Assembly (NCBI RefSeq): GCF_014203225.1 | Contig: NZ_JACHIO010000001.1 | Span: 372,001-436,000, forward strand | Length of the DNA stretch: 64,000 nt | Direction: 5' to 3' | Origin: Granulicella mallensis | Lineage (GTDB): Bacteria > Acidobacteriota > Terriglobia > Terriglobales > Acidobacteriaceae | Shown: positions 37,174 to 48,577 of the stretch, piece after piece | Layout: every line of letters begins with the position of its first letter | Position numbering within the stretch: the first letter of the stretch is position 1 | Notes under the pieces: model-generated | Told to the model about the DNA's origin: nothing | Seen by the model: the letters and a program-made list of their open reading frames with translations, nothing else | The model's database searches: none | Position numbers and translations under genes: made by a program

Positions 37174-38682
37174 TCAGGAGCCTGTGCCGCCCACAACGAC
37201 ACTGATCGTCCGTGCCAGGATGCGCAGATCCAACAACAGGTTCCAGTTCTCGACATAGGCCGTGTCGAGCGAGATATAGCTGTCGAACGAGGGGTCCTGA
37301 CGGGCTTCCACCTGCCACAGCCCGGTCATCCCCGGCAATACATCCAGACGGCGCAGATGAGAGAGCTCGTACTGCTCGACCTCGGCAGCAATCGGCGGCC
37401 GCGGGCCGACCAGGCTCATGTCGCCAATCAGCACATTGAAGAGCTGGGGAAGCTCGTCCAGCGAGTACTTCCGCAGGATGACGCCAATCTTGGTGATGCG
37501 CGGATCGTTGCTGATCTTGAAGAGCACGCCCTCGCGTTCGTTCAGATGCGCCAGGTTCTCACGCAGCCGGTCGGCATTGACCACCATCGTGCGGAACTTG
37601 TAGCAGGTGAAAGTCCGTCCCTTGCGGCCAATACGCTGGGCGCGATAGAAGAACGGTCCCTTGGAATCGAGCCGCACAGCGATGGCGATCGCAATCATCA
37701 AAGGTGAGGCAATCGCAAGAATGATGACCGACAGCACGACATCCAGAACCCGCTTCAGCAGGAAGGCCCCACGTGGGAAGTCACGCCGATGCAAGGGGAT
37801 CGTCGGAAACTGTCCGATGTACTCCACCCGTGCGTTCCAGGCGAGGCCGTCATACAGATCGGGCACAACGCGCACATCAATTCCCTGCGAGCGCGCCTCT
37901 TCCACAACAGCCATGACGGTCTGCTTATCGGCAGGGGTCGAGAAGTAAATCTCGTCGACGAATAACGACCTGGCCAGTGCCACACAGTTGCTGACGTCGC
38001 CGATCACATCGGGGGCAACCCGATCATCGCCCCTCGGGGCAAGCGAGATGAAACCCATGAAACGGAAGCCCATATGGCGAAGAGCTTCCAGGTGATTGCG
38101 CAGCGCATGCCCGACGCGTCCATCCCCCACGATCAGGACATTGCGCGTCTCCAGCCCCTGCAGGTAGCGGCGCTCTCGCAGCTTGCGCATCACGGCACGG
38201 CGAACCATCACCAGCACCATCGTGATCACAACCGTCAGGAGCACCATGACACGCGAGATGGCGTACCCGTGCATCACGTACAGGTTGCCGCAAAGAAGCA
38301 GGCCGGCGGTCAGGGTCGCCTGGACGGTCATCCGCTGCTCGTGCAGGCCGCTGTGGTTTTGAGCCAGACCATACAGCCCGTAAATCCGCGCGAAGATCAC
38401 CAGGTAGAGGCCGAAGAGCGCGAGGAACATAAACGAGACAGCCGGTCGCGCCGGCACCAGGTGGGCCAGAACTCTATCGGCAGGAATAGGGCTTTCAGGG
38501 ATAAACCGGAGCCGGAAGGCGATGAAACCGGCAAACATAGCGGTCAAAAAGTCAAAAGAAGCCCAAACGATACTGGTCAACGCCGGTTGCGATAAAGTTC
38601 CCGCAGTCCCAGCCGCAGAGGCACCATGCCTCCCGTGCCTACCGGAAATCACTATCTGTTGGAGATAGTCAGGTGTCGTCAT
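37174..38682 (-). CDS. Polyprenyl-phosphate sugar phosphotransferase (WbaP/WcaJ type)
   Basis: A 502-residue initiating transferase of exopolysaccharide or O-antigen synthesis. About four N-terminal spans (residues 40-170) are followed by a cytoplasmic CoA-binding-like domain (VLIVGDGRVGHALRNHL), another span near 300, and the catalytic C-terminal domain with YKFRTMVVNADRL, SLDELPQLFNVL and DMSLVGPRPP. It moves a sugar-1-phosphate, usually glucose or galactose, to undecaprenyl phosphate. No other polysaccharide genes are next to it. The 176 bases upstream are AT-rich and should hold its promoter. Confidence 0.92.
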   Translation of the reverse strand: MTTPDYLQQIVISGRHGRHGASAAGTAGTLSQPALTSIVWASFDFLTAMFAGFIAFRLRFIPESPIPADRVLAHLVPARPAVSFMFLALFGLYLVIFARIYGLYGLAQNHSGLHEQRMTVQATLTAGLLLCGNLYVMHGYAISRVMVLLTVVITMVLVMVRRAVMRKLRERRYLQGLETRNVLIVGDGRVGHALRNHLEALRHMGFRFMGFISLAPRGDDRVAPDVIGDVSNCVALARSLFVDEIYFSTPADKQTVMAVVEEARSQGIDVRVVPDLYDGLAWNARVEYIGQFPTIPLHRRDFPRGAFLLKRVLDVVLSVIILAIASPLMIAIAIAVRLDSKGPFFYRAQRIGRKGRTFTCYKFRTMVVNADRLRENLAHLNEREGVLFKISNDPRITKIGVILRKYSLDELPQLFNVLIGDMSLVGPRPPIAAEVEQYELSHLRRLDVLPGMTGLWQVEARQDPSFDSYISLDTAYVENWNLLLDLRILARTISVVVGGTGS

Positions 38683-38858
38683 CTTGAGCTACCGTAAATG
38701 GCCCCACACCGAGGAACGGTGTTTGTTATATATCTTTAGGAAGTGTCCCATACTCTATGGGCAACGGTTGAACGGCGTTCGAAAACATTAACAAGCCCGT
38801 ACCCGTAACAACATCATTTCAAAAACGTTGAACCCCGAAGGGTGAATGATTGTTAACC

Positions 38859-39815
38859 CTAGTTTGGCAGAATCAGGGCATCCAAGGCAAGGAATTCTTG
38901 AAGTACAGGATCCTTACTGGAGCGCATCTCCTCCATCGTCCCGAAGAAATGCGCCTTGCCTTCGTGCAGGAAGACAACGCGATCAGCCAACTTCTGAGCG
39001 AAACGCATATCATGGGTGACCACAATACTCGTGAGATGCAGCTGCACTTTTAAACGTTGGATCAGGTCTCCCAAAAGATGAGCCATCAGGGGATCGACCA
39101 TGGTGGTCGGTTCGTCGTACAGGACGGCCGACGGCTGAGCCGCGAGTGCCCTCGCAATCGCCACCGACCGCTTCATACCGGTGGAAAGGTCCGAAGGCAG
39201 CAGGTCTTCCATGCCGGCAACCCCCACCATCTCCAGCAAACCCTTGACCACCTGCCGGATCTGGTCCTCCTCCATGGTCCTGCGCTCGCGCAGGGGAAAA
39301 GCCACATTTTCCCCCACGGAGATGGAGTCGAATAACGCACCGTTCTGGAAGACCATCGTGACCTTGCGCCGGACCTCCTGCATCTCCCGCTCGGAGAGAC
39401 CCGAGATATCCTGCCCGGCGACCAGCACCGTCCCCTGGTCCGGCTTGAGGAAACCCATCAGGATCTGCAAAGAAACCGACTTGCCGACGCCGCTTCGGCC
39501 CAAAATACAGAGCGTCTCCCCCGGATTGACGAAAAAGCTCACATCTTCCAGCACAACGAAGTCGCCAAACGACTTACAGACGTGCTCAAAGGAGATGTAC
39601 GGGCCGACCTGGGTGGAGTTTAAGAACTCCGCACCGGCAATCCCCGCGTCAGCCTCGATATTCGAATCATTCGCAATGGCTTCAGCCTCCTCCTCGTTAG
39701 CCTGCGCCGACTCGGCCATGAACTCCTCGACCACAGGAGCAACGTCCGCCGAAACCTCCGCGGTCAGGGACACTTCTTCATCCGGCAGCAGCTTGGCCTC
39801 GTGGTCGTCAGTCAT
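38859..39815 (-). CDS. MlaF-type ABC ATPase with acidic N-terminal extension
   Basis: A 318-residue ATPase. The domain begins near residue 73 (ISFEHVCKSFGDFVVLEDVSF) with Walker A GRSGVGKS, signature LSTGMKRSVA (LSGGM is usual), Walker B VLYDEPTT and VTHDM. This is the Mla/Ttg2/YrbF subfamily for retrograde phospholipid transport. The 70 residues before the domain are very rich in Glu and Ala, which is unusual. No mlaE, mlaD or mlaC lies beside it, so the permease must be encoded elsewhere. It follows mobA after 33 bases. Confidence 0.86.
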   Translation of the reverse strand: MTDDHEAKLLPDEEVSLTAEVSADVAPVVEEFMAESAQANEEEAEAIANDSNIEADAGIAGAEFLNSTQVGPYISFEHVCKSFGDFVVLEDVSFFVNPGETLCILGRSGVGKSVSLQILMGFLKPDQGTVLVAGQDISGLSEREMQEVRRKVTMVFQNGALFDSISVGENVAFPLRERRTMEEDQIRQVVKGLLEMVGVAGMEDLLPSDLSTGMKRSVAIARALAAQPSAVLYDEPTTMVDPLMAHLLGDLIQRLKVQLHLTSIVVTHDMRFAQKLADRVVFLHEGKAHFFGTMEEMRSSKDPVLQEFLALDALILPN

Positions 39816-39848
39816 GGCTCTCCCTCCCAGCTAGTATCCCATTCGGCT

Positions 39849-40529
39849 TTATGCAGTTCGATGCTGGGCCCAGATCTCGGCTTCAGCCAATTCCTGTGGC
39901 GTATTCACATTCGAGAACCAGAACTCCATTTGCAATGCAGTGGGGGGGGGAGCGGGAGCATAGGATGCGGCATTCTCCGGGCCAATCCATCCGATACCGG
40001 AAGGCTTGATTCCCTGCAAGATGGTTTCGAGCTTCCGCTCGCCCCCAGCAAGCGCGCTTGAAAGCTGCATTCGGCTATCGCGCGGCAGAAAACAGAACGT
40101 CGGCTGGCTGACCCAATTCGCTTCCAGATAGGCTCCGCCGAACAGCCTTGGGTTTGAGCGAAGACGTCTCTGGACCCATCGTCGAAGCATTTCAGCAGGC
40201 ACCAACGGCACATCCACCGGAATAAACAAGGCCCATTCCTGCCGTGACGCAGCAAGCCCCGCCTCGATTCCAGCCGCAGGGCCTGCGCTCTTCCAGGTCT
40301 CCCGCACCACCGGCGCATACCCCGCCAGATCCTCACGATTCCCCGCGATGCTTACGTCGACACAAAACTCCCGCAGCTTCTCCACCGCAATCTCGACCAT
40401 CGGACGGCCGCAGAACGGCAGCAGCGCCTTGTCCTGCCCCATGCGCAGGCTCTTTCCTCCGGCCAGCACGAATCCATGCACAGGCAGCTTTGTGTCGCCC
40501 TCTCGAATCTCGTCTCTCGAATCTCGCAA
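39849..40529 (-). CDS. mobA: Molybdenum cofactor guanylyltransferase MobA
   Basis: Attaches GMP to molybdopterin. Motifs are LAGGKSLRMGQDKALLPF, IPVDVPLVP and the C-terminal FSNVNTPQEL. The first residues from the TTG at 40529 come from a 13-bp direct repeat, so a GTG at 40481 (before HGFVLAGG) may be the true start. A run of nine C on the coding strand (39942-39950) codes three Pro near residue 194 and could slip. The reading frame is intact as sequenced, since conserved residues follow the run. No other molybdenum genes are nearby. Confidence 0.88.
   Translation of the reverse strand: MRDSRDEIREGDTKLPVHGFVLAGGKSLRMGQDKALLPFCGRPMVEIAVEKLREFCVDVSIAGNREDLAGYAPVVRETWKSAGPAAGIEAGLAASRQEWALFIPVDVPLVPAEMLRRWVQRRLRSNPRLFGGAYLEANWVSQPTFCFLPRDSRMQLSSALAGGERKLETILQGIKPSGIGWIGPENAASYAPAPPPTALQMEFWFSNVNTPQELAEAEIWAQHRTA
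40500..40526. repeat. 13-bp direct repeat at the peptidase-mobA junction
   Basis: CTCTCGAATCTCG occurs at 40500-40512 and 40514-40526, period 14. It lies just inside or before the mobA start, 13 bases from the peptidase stop, and resembles the junction arrays near 28.5, 50.2 and 51.4 kb in style. Confidence 0.7.
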
Positions 40530-40538
40530 CTCGAAGGC

Positions 40539-41927
40539 CTAAGCCCCACCAACCAGCCCAAAGAACCGCACGATCGACTCGATCCCGCGATGAAAGTTGG
40601 CCAGGTGAAACTTCTCGTTCGGCGCATGAAGATTATCGTCCGGCAGCCCGAACCCCATCATCACCGTAGGAATTCCCAGCTCGCGTACGAAGTCTCCGAC
40701 AATCGGGATCGACCCGCCGCCACGTACAAACACCGTCTCCTTGCCGAAGACCTCGCCCATCGCCTCTTTTGCGGCGCGGATGTAGTCGTTGTCCGTGCTC
40801 ACCACGATCGGCTCACCGGAGTGAATCATCCGTACCGTCACCTGGGTTCCCTTCGGGACGATCCCTTCGACGAACTTCCTGTACTTCTCGAACGTGGCCT
40901 CGGGAGTCATTCCCGGCACCAGACGGAAGCTGATCTTCGCCAGCGCTTTTGCCGGAATCACAGTCTTCGCGCCCGCTCCGGTAAAGCCTCCGGGCATGCC
41001 GTGAACATCCATCGTCGGACGCGACCACGTCCGTTCCAGGACGCTGAAGTCCGGCTCGCCCGTCAGTTCCGTCGAGCCCACCTCTGTCTTGCGATAGTGC
41101 TCTTCATCAAACGGCAATGACTTCCAGGCCTTCAGCTCATCCGCAGTAGGAGCCTCGATGCCGTCATAGAAGCCGGGAATAGCGATGTGTCCGGTCTCAT
41201 CCTTCAGCTTCGCAATGATCTGCGCCAGCGCAACGAACGGGTTCGGAGCCGCGCCCCCGTACATGCCGGAATGAAGATCGGTCGCGGCGCCGCGAACCTC
41301 GAGCTCCGTATAGATCATGCCGCGCAGACCGACGCATAACGTCGGCAACTCAGGCGCAAACATCTCCGTGTCGCTCACCAGCGCGGCGTCGGCTTTGAGC
41401 ACATCCCCATGCTCCCGCACAAAGGCCGCAATGCCCTCTCCGCCAACCTCTTCTTCGCCTTCGACGATCACCTTGATGTTGACCGGCAGCTTGCCTTCGG
41501 CCTTTAGAAGAGACTCGAGCGCCTTCACATGCATCCACATCTGGCCCTTGTCATCGACCGCGCCCCGCGCGTAGATATTGCCATCGCGCTCTTCCGGCTC
41601 AAACGGCGGCGACTTCCACTCATCGAGCGGATCGGGAGGCTGGACATCGTAGTGCCCATAGCAGAGCACCGTCGGCTTCCCGGGAGAATGCAACCAGTCG
41701 GCATAGACCAGCGGATGTCCCTGGTGAGTCGCCGTGGTCGTCTCGATCAGCCGGACGTTCTCCATGCCAGCCGCACGCAGGCCCTCGGCAACGAACTCCG
41801 CCGCCTTGCGCACATCGCCCGCACGCTCCGGAGTGGTTGAAATCGACGGAATGCGCAACAGCGCCTTCAACTCCTCAACAAACCGTGCGCCATTGTCCTT
41901 TGCAAACTCCACTGCCTTGCCGCTCAT
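40539..41927 (-). CDS. M20-family dipeptidase
   Basis: A 462-residue zinc peptidase. The ATG at 41927 has GAGGAG upstream; an earlier in-frame start lacks support. Metal ligands are His in CYGHYDVQPPD, Asp in GAVDDKGQ, the Glu-Glu pair in EGEEEVGGEG, and His near NLHAPNEKF. The dimerisation domain lies at about residues 200-360. The family cleaves dipeptides and small acylated amino acids. No signal peptide is visible, so it is cytoplasmic. It is first in a run with mobA and the MlaF-like ATPase. Confidence 0.9.
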   Translation of the reverse strand: MSGKAVEFAKDNGARFVEELKALLRIPSISTTPERAGDVRKAAEFVAEGLRAAGMENVRLIETTTATHQGHPLVYADWLHSPGKPTVLCYGHYDVQPPDPLDEWKSPPFEPEERDGNIYARGAVDDKGQMWMHVKALESLLKAEGKLPVNIKVIVEGEEEVGGEGIAAFVREHGDVLKADAALVSDTEMFAPELPTLCVGLRGMIYTELEVRGAATDLHSGMYGGAAPNPFVALAQIIAKLKDETGHIAIPGFYDGIEAPTADELKAWKSLPFDEEHYRKTEVGSTELTGEPDFSVLERTWSRPTMDVHGMPGGFTGAGAKTVIPAKALAKISFRLVPGMTPEATFEKYRKFVEGIVPKGTQVTVRMIHSGEPIVVSTDNDYIRAAKEAMGEVFGKETVFVRGGGSIPIVGDFVRELGIPTVMMGFGLPDDNLHAPNEKFHLANFHRGIESIVRFFGLVGGA

Positions 41928-42139
41928 CAAAACACTCCTCAAAACCGCTCCGGCACGATACACCGATGCCCCCAGAATAGTCCGTCTATCTCTCGCCTCC
42001 AACCTGCCGCGAAGGGAATTACGATCTCTTTACATCTTTGATGGGCACTTCTCCATCTATAACAACTACAGCGCTATAAATTACGAAGCAGCTCAATCCT
42101 GCAAAACTCATCTCAGAATCAGCCAACCCAGAAGGAAGC

Positions 42140-42967
42140 ATGACGAAGATCACGCCGCGCCACACAGTCTCAATCGCTCTTCTCCTCGGATTACTTTGCA
42201 CCGGTGAACTCTGTGCGCAGCAGCTTGCGGCGTCTGATACCCCCAATCTTCCTGCAGCACCGGTGGCCAACGTCTCCTACAGCTCCTCGAACGGGGCAGG
42301 CGATCCTCCAGTGTCACCCGCCCTCATCGATGCCCCGACACCCCAGATCCCGACATCCCAGTCCGACGACTCCTCCGGGAAGCAGACGAAGCGCATTCTC
42401 GGCATCATCCCAAACTTCCGTGCCGTAAGCGCAGATCAGCATCTGCCGCCGCAAACGGTCAAAGATAAGTTCATAACCGCGAGCCAGGACACCTTCGACT
42501 ACTCCGCCATCGTCGTACCGGCAGGGCTCGCAGGCTTCAATCTGGCCCGCAACGCCACGCCCGAGTTCGGCCACGGCGGAGTTGCTTATGGCCGCTACTT
42601 CTGGCACTCCCTCGTGGACCAGACCGTCGAAAACTACATGGTGGAGTTCATCGTCCCCGCCGCCACCCACGAAGACACCCGTTACTACACGCTGGGCCAC
42701 GGAGGCTTTCTCAAGCGCACCGGCTATGCCCTGAGCCGCACCGTCATCACCCGCTCGGACTCCGGCAAAGAGGTCTTCAACGCTGGTGAAGTTGTGGGAG
42801 CGGGCGCCGGAGCCGGTCTCTCCAACCTCTACTATCCCAGCCGGGAGCGCGGCCTGGGCAACACCGGCACCCAATGGGGCACAAGCATCGGCATCGACGC
42901 AGCCACCTTCGTCCTCAAAGAGTTCTGGCCGGACATCAACAACGCTCTCTTTCACAACAAAGACTAA
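42140..42967 (+). CDS. Exported protein of unknown function
   Basis: A 275-residue protein with a clear signal peptide (cleavage near LCAQQ). A low-complexity Pro/Ser/Ala stretch runs to about residue 80. A conserved-looking body follows with RILGIIPNFRAV, Gly-rich segments (FGHGGVAYGRYFWHS, LGHGGFLKRTGYAL) and AGAGAGAGLSNLYYP. Alternating aromatic and Gly strands could fit a small outer-membrane barrel. No enzymatic motif is recognised. It is divergent to the M20 peptidase, with a TATAAA near 42073. Confidence 0.78.
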   Translation: MTKITPRHTVSIALLLGLLCTGELCAQQLAASDTPNLPAAPVANVSYSSSNGAGDPPVSPALIDAPTPQIPTSQSDDSSGKQTKRILGIIPNFRAVSADQHLPPQTVKDKFITASQDTFDYSAIVVPAGLAGFNLARNATPEFGHGGVAYGRYFWHSLVDQTVENYMVEFIVPAATHEDTRYYTLGHGGFLKRTGYALSRTVITRSDSGKEVFNAGEVVGAGAGAGLSNLYYPSRERGLGNTGTQWGTSIGIDAATFVLKEFWPDINNALFHNKD

Positions 42968-43040
42968 AACGTCTATACCGCCATAGCTCTCAAGGCAGGC
43001 GGAGACATGATGGCAATTCCATGGTGATACTATTTCACCC

Positions 43041-43883
43041 ATGAATCGAGCCCTTGCTCTCCGCCGCCTGGTACTTCCTGCCGTGCTTGCCTTTGGCTTT
43101 GGATCGCTGGCCCCGGCGCAGCAAAGCGTGCCCGCTACCCCCGACGCTCCCCCGCAGACCAATCTCCCCACCGACGCTGCGCTCAACCCGAAGCTGCCCA
43201 CCGTCTTCATCGTCGGAGACTCCACCGCTCGCAACGGAGCCAACCTCGGCTGGGGCGACCACGTTGGACCCCTCTTCGACACCTCCCGCATCAACGTCGC
43301 CAACCGCGCCGTAGCCGGACGCTCCTCCCGCACGTACATCAATGAAGGCCGCTGGATCAAGGTTCTCAGCGAGATGAAGCCCGGCGACTTCCTCCTCCTG
43401 CAGATGGGCCACAACGATGGCGGCGACCTCGGCGGAGCCAAACCGCGCGGCACCCTGAAGGGCATCGGCGACGAAACCAAGGACGTCCCCCAAACCACCG
43501 GCCCGCTCGCCGGTCAGGTTGAAACCGTCCACACCTATGGCTGGTACATGCGCAAGATGATCGATGAAGCCAAAGCCAAGAGCGTCCAGCCCATGATCCT
43601 TACCCTTACCATCCGCAACATCTGGAAAGATGGGCACGTCGAGCGCGACATGGGCTATACCACCTTCATCCGCCAGATCGCCGACCAGGAGCACATCCCC
43701 GTCATCGACATGGCTACCCTGGAAGCCGACCGGTTGGAGGCCCTGGGACAGGAAAAGACCGCCCTGCTCTTTCCCATCGACCACACCCACACCAGCCCTG
43801 AGGGAGCTGAAAAGAACGCCCAGTCCGTAGCCGATGCCCTCCGTGCGAGCCATGTCTCCCTCGTCGGCTACCTCAAGCCCTAG
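43041..43883 (+). CDS. Rhamnogalacturonan acetylesterase-like SGNH hydrolase
   Basis: A 280-residue exported esterase with a signal peptide of about 26 residues. SGNH blocks are VGDSTARNG (Ser), NRAVAGRSSRTY (Gly), QMGHNDGGD (Asn) and DHTHTSPEGA (Asp/His). This matches family CE12 (RGAE), which removes acetyl groups from pectic rhamnogalacturonan. It fits the kdu/kdg genes 6-10 kb away, which process unsaturated uronates. It stands alone, with no pectin lyase or transporter beside it. Confidence 0.9.
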   Translation: MNRALALRRLVLPAVLAFGFGSLAPAQQSVPATPDAPPQTNLPTDAALNPKLPTVFIVGDSTARNGANLGWGDHVGPLFDTSRINVANRAVAGRSSRTYINEGRWIKVLSEMKPGDFLLLQMGHNDGGDLGGAKPRGTLKGIGDETKDVPQTTGPLAGQVETVHTYGWYMRKMIDEAKAKSVQPMILTLTIRNIWKDGHVERDMGYTTFIRQIADQEHIPVIDMATLEADRLEALGQEKTALLFPIDHTHTSPEGAEKNAQSVADALRASHVSLVGYLKP

Positions 43884-43949
43884 CTGGTAGCCAAGCCCTT
43901 GGACGTGTATTTACATCCGAGGCGCCCTCTTTCGTCTAAAATCCAATTA

Positions 43950-44249
43950 ATGCGACTTCGCGCCCTCCATCTCGCCAGCGTCCTGCTGCTGCTCGCCTCT
44001 CTCGGCGCGGCAGAAGGATCGGTTCTGCGCGAGGGCGACCTCCGTAGCGGCGTCCACTATATAGGCGTCCTGCTGGCGCAGGACTACGCCGGAGTCGACG
44101 CCTGGGCGGAGCTCAACTCAGGCAGCAAGGACGCCCTCCGGTTCGATCTTCCTGTCGCATCGCTCGTCCAGCACCGTGCTGTCTGGACCATGCGTCCTCC
44201 CTCTGCCCATTGCACAGAGCTTCAGGCCGTCACCGGCTTCAGCCTTTAG
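43950..44249 (+). CDS. Small putative exported protein
   Basis: A 99-residue reading frame with a strong hydrophobic N-terminus (LRALHLASVLLLLASLGAAEG) that looks like a signal peptide, and a short mature part without motifs. It lies between the esterase and secA on the same strand. There is no good ribosome binding site and I know no homologue, so it may be spurious. Confidence 0.4.
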   Translation: MRLRALHLASVLLLLASLGAAEGSVLREGDLRSGVHYIGVLLAQDYAGVDAWAELNSGSKDALRFDLPVASLVQHRAVWTMRPPSAHCTELQAVTGFSL

Positions 44250-44378
44250 GCCCCTTCTCCCCAGCGCATTCCGTGCAGGCCGCCACTTGGCTCAGCCCAT
44301 CTGTTCCACACAAACTAGAGATTGCGATCCTCTGTGCCCGTGTTTCCACCCGGCGCCCACGCAAAAAGGACACCCGCT

Positions 44379-47369
<2,991 letters not shown>

Positions 47370-47393
47370 CGACAAATCGAGAGCACCGAAAAA

Positions 47394-47417
47394 GAGCAAC
47401 CGAAAGGTTGCTCTTTT
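47394..47417 (+). terminator. Rho-independent terminator of secA
   Basis: GAGCAACC (47394-47401), a GAAA tetraloop and GGTTGCTC (47406-47413), followed by TTTT. It lies 24 bases after the secA stop. Confidence 0.92.
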
Positions 47418-47455
47418 GCTTGTCTCCCCATAATATGCAACCAGGAGGTTGCCCT

Positions 47456-47908
47456 ATGGACAATCGCATCGAAAAGCATATCGAACTGAAGGCTCCACTC
47501 TCACGCGTCTGGCAGGCCCTCACCGACTACCGCCAGTTCGGAGAATGGTTCCGCCTCAATCTCGAAGGCCCCTTCGTTCCCGGTGAGACCGCTCGCGGCT
47601 ACATCACCTGGCCCGGCTACGAGCACCTCCTCATGGAGGTCGTCGTGCAAAAGATAGAGCCAGAGCACCTCTTCTCTTTTACCTGGCACCCCTATGCCAT
47701 CGATCCGAACGTGGACTACTCGAAAGAAACACCCACCCTCGTCGAGTTCAAGCTCGCGAAGACCCTGACCGGCACAGCACTCACCGTCACAGAGTCTGGT
47801 TTCGAGCACATTCCCCGCGAACGCTTCGCAGACGCCTTCCGAATGAACGACTCCGGCTGGACCCAGCAACTCAAGAACATCGAGACCTATGTCGCCCAGG
47901 CTCTCTAG
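47456..47908 (+). CDS. SRPBCC (AHSA1/START-like) ligand-binding protein
   Basis: A 150-residue helix-grip protein. The start is the ATG at 47456 after AGGAGG. Typical elements are the N-terminal IEKHIELKAPLSRVWQALTDYRQFGEWF, the central strands, and the C-terminal long helix SGWTQQLKNIETYVA. Such proteins bind small hydrophobic ligands. The next gene encodes an ArsR regulator and overlaps it by 20 bases, a very common pairing in which the regulator controls the pair. Confidence 0.88.
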   Translation: MDNRIEKHIELKAPLSRVWQALTDYRQFGEWFRLNLEGPFVPGETARGYITWPGYEHLLMEVVVQKIEPEHLFSFTWHPYAIDPNVDYSKETPTLVEFKLAKTLTGTALTVTESGFEHIPRERFADAFRMNDSGWTQQLKNIETYVAQAL

Positions 47909-48236
47909 TCATAAGCCGCAAGCCAAGGCACAGATCTTTGCCGCACTCGGCGACGAGACGAGACTGTCTCTGCTCATCAGGCTCTCTGACGGGCAGAGAC
48001 AGTCGATCGCTCAGCTCACCGAAGGTTCTAAGCTAACGCGTCAGGCCGTCACGAAACACCTGCGCATCCTGGAGCGCGTGCGCATCGTGCACAGCACGCG
48101 CGCGGGCCGCGAAAGTCTCTTTGCATTCAATCCGGAGCCCCTCGACGAACTCAAACGATATCTGGATCTAGTCTCTGAACGATGGAACCAGACACTCTCC
48201 CGGCTTAAGTCCTTCGTCGAAATCAACGACGAATAG
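47889..48236 (+). CDS. ArsR-family winged-helix regulator
   Basis: A 115-residue repressor type with IFAALGDETRLSLLIRLSDG and the recognition helix KLTRQAVTKHLRILE, ending in a helical tail. No metal-binding Cys pair is seen, so a non-metal signal is likely. It overlaps the SRPBCC gene by 20 bases and is followed by the rhodanese gene after 15 bases. Confidence 0.92.
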   Translation: MSPRLSSHKPQAKAQIFAALGDETRLSLLIRLSDGQRQSIAQLTEGSKLTRQAVTKHLRILERVRIVHSTRAGRESLFAFNPEPLDELKRYLDLVSERWNQTLSRLKSFVEINDE

Positions 48237-48251
48237 CTATATCCTGAAGAC

Positions 48252-48575
48252 ATGGATCTCGAAATCACCGTCGACCAACTCAAGCAACAACTCTCCTCCG
48301 CCACGCCGCCGCTGCTCCTCGACGTGCGTGAACAATGGGAGTTCAACACCGCCAGCATCGCAGGCAGCACGCTGATGCCGATGAACGAAGTCCCCTCCCG
48401 CGCCCACCAGGAGCTCGACGAAGAGCAGCACATCCTCGTCCTCTGCCACCACGGAGCCCGCTCGCTCTCGGTCGCCGCCTGGCTGCGCCAGCAGGGCTTC
48501 GACAAGGCACAGTCGGTTGCAGGCGGCATCAACGCCTGGTCGCGCTCCATCGATCCCACCGTTCCGCTCTACTGA
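48252..48575 (+). CDS. Single-domain rhodanese (sulfurtransferase)
   Basis: A 107-residue cytoplasmic rhodanese. The N-terminal LLLDVREQWEF is standard and the catalytic loop is CHHGARS with the persulfide Cys, ending with VAGGINAWSRSID. GlpE-like in size. The physiological acceptor is unknown. It lies between the ArsR gene and the HEAT-repeat gene, with 2 bases to the latter, so the group is probably one transcript. Confidence 0.93.
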   Translation: MDLEITVDQLKQQLSSATPPLLLDVREQWEFNTASIAGSTLMPMNEVPSRAHQELDEEQHILVLCHHGARSLSVAAWLRQQGFDKAQSVAGGINAWSRSIDPTVPLY

Positions 48576-48577
48576 CC

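Noticed and set aside
38683-38858. Further Mla or polysaccharide gene in the AT-rich gap
   Set aside because: No open frame with a ribosome binding site; the stretch is best read as a promoter region.
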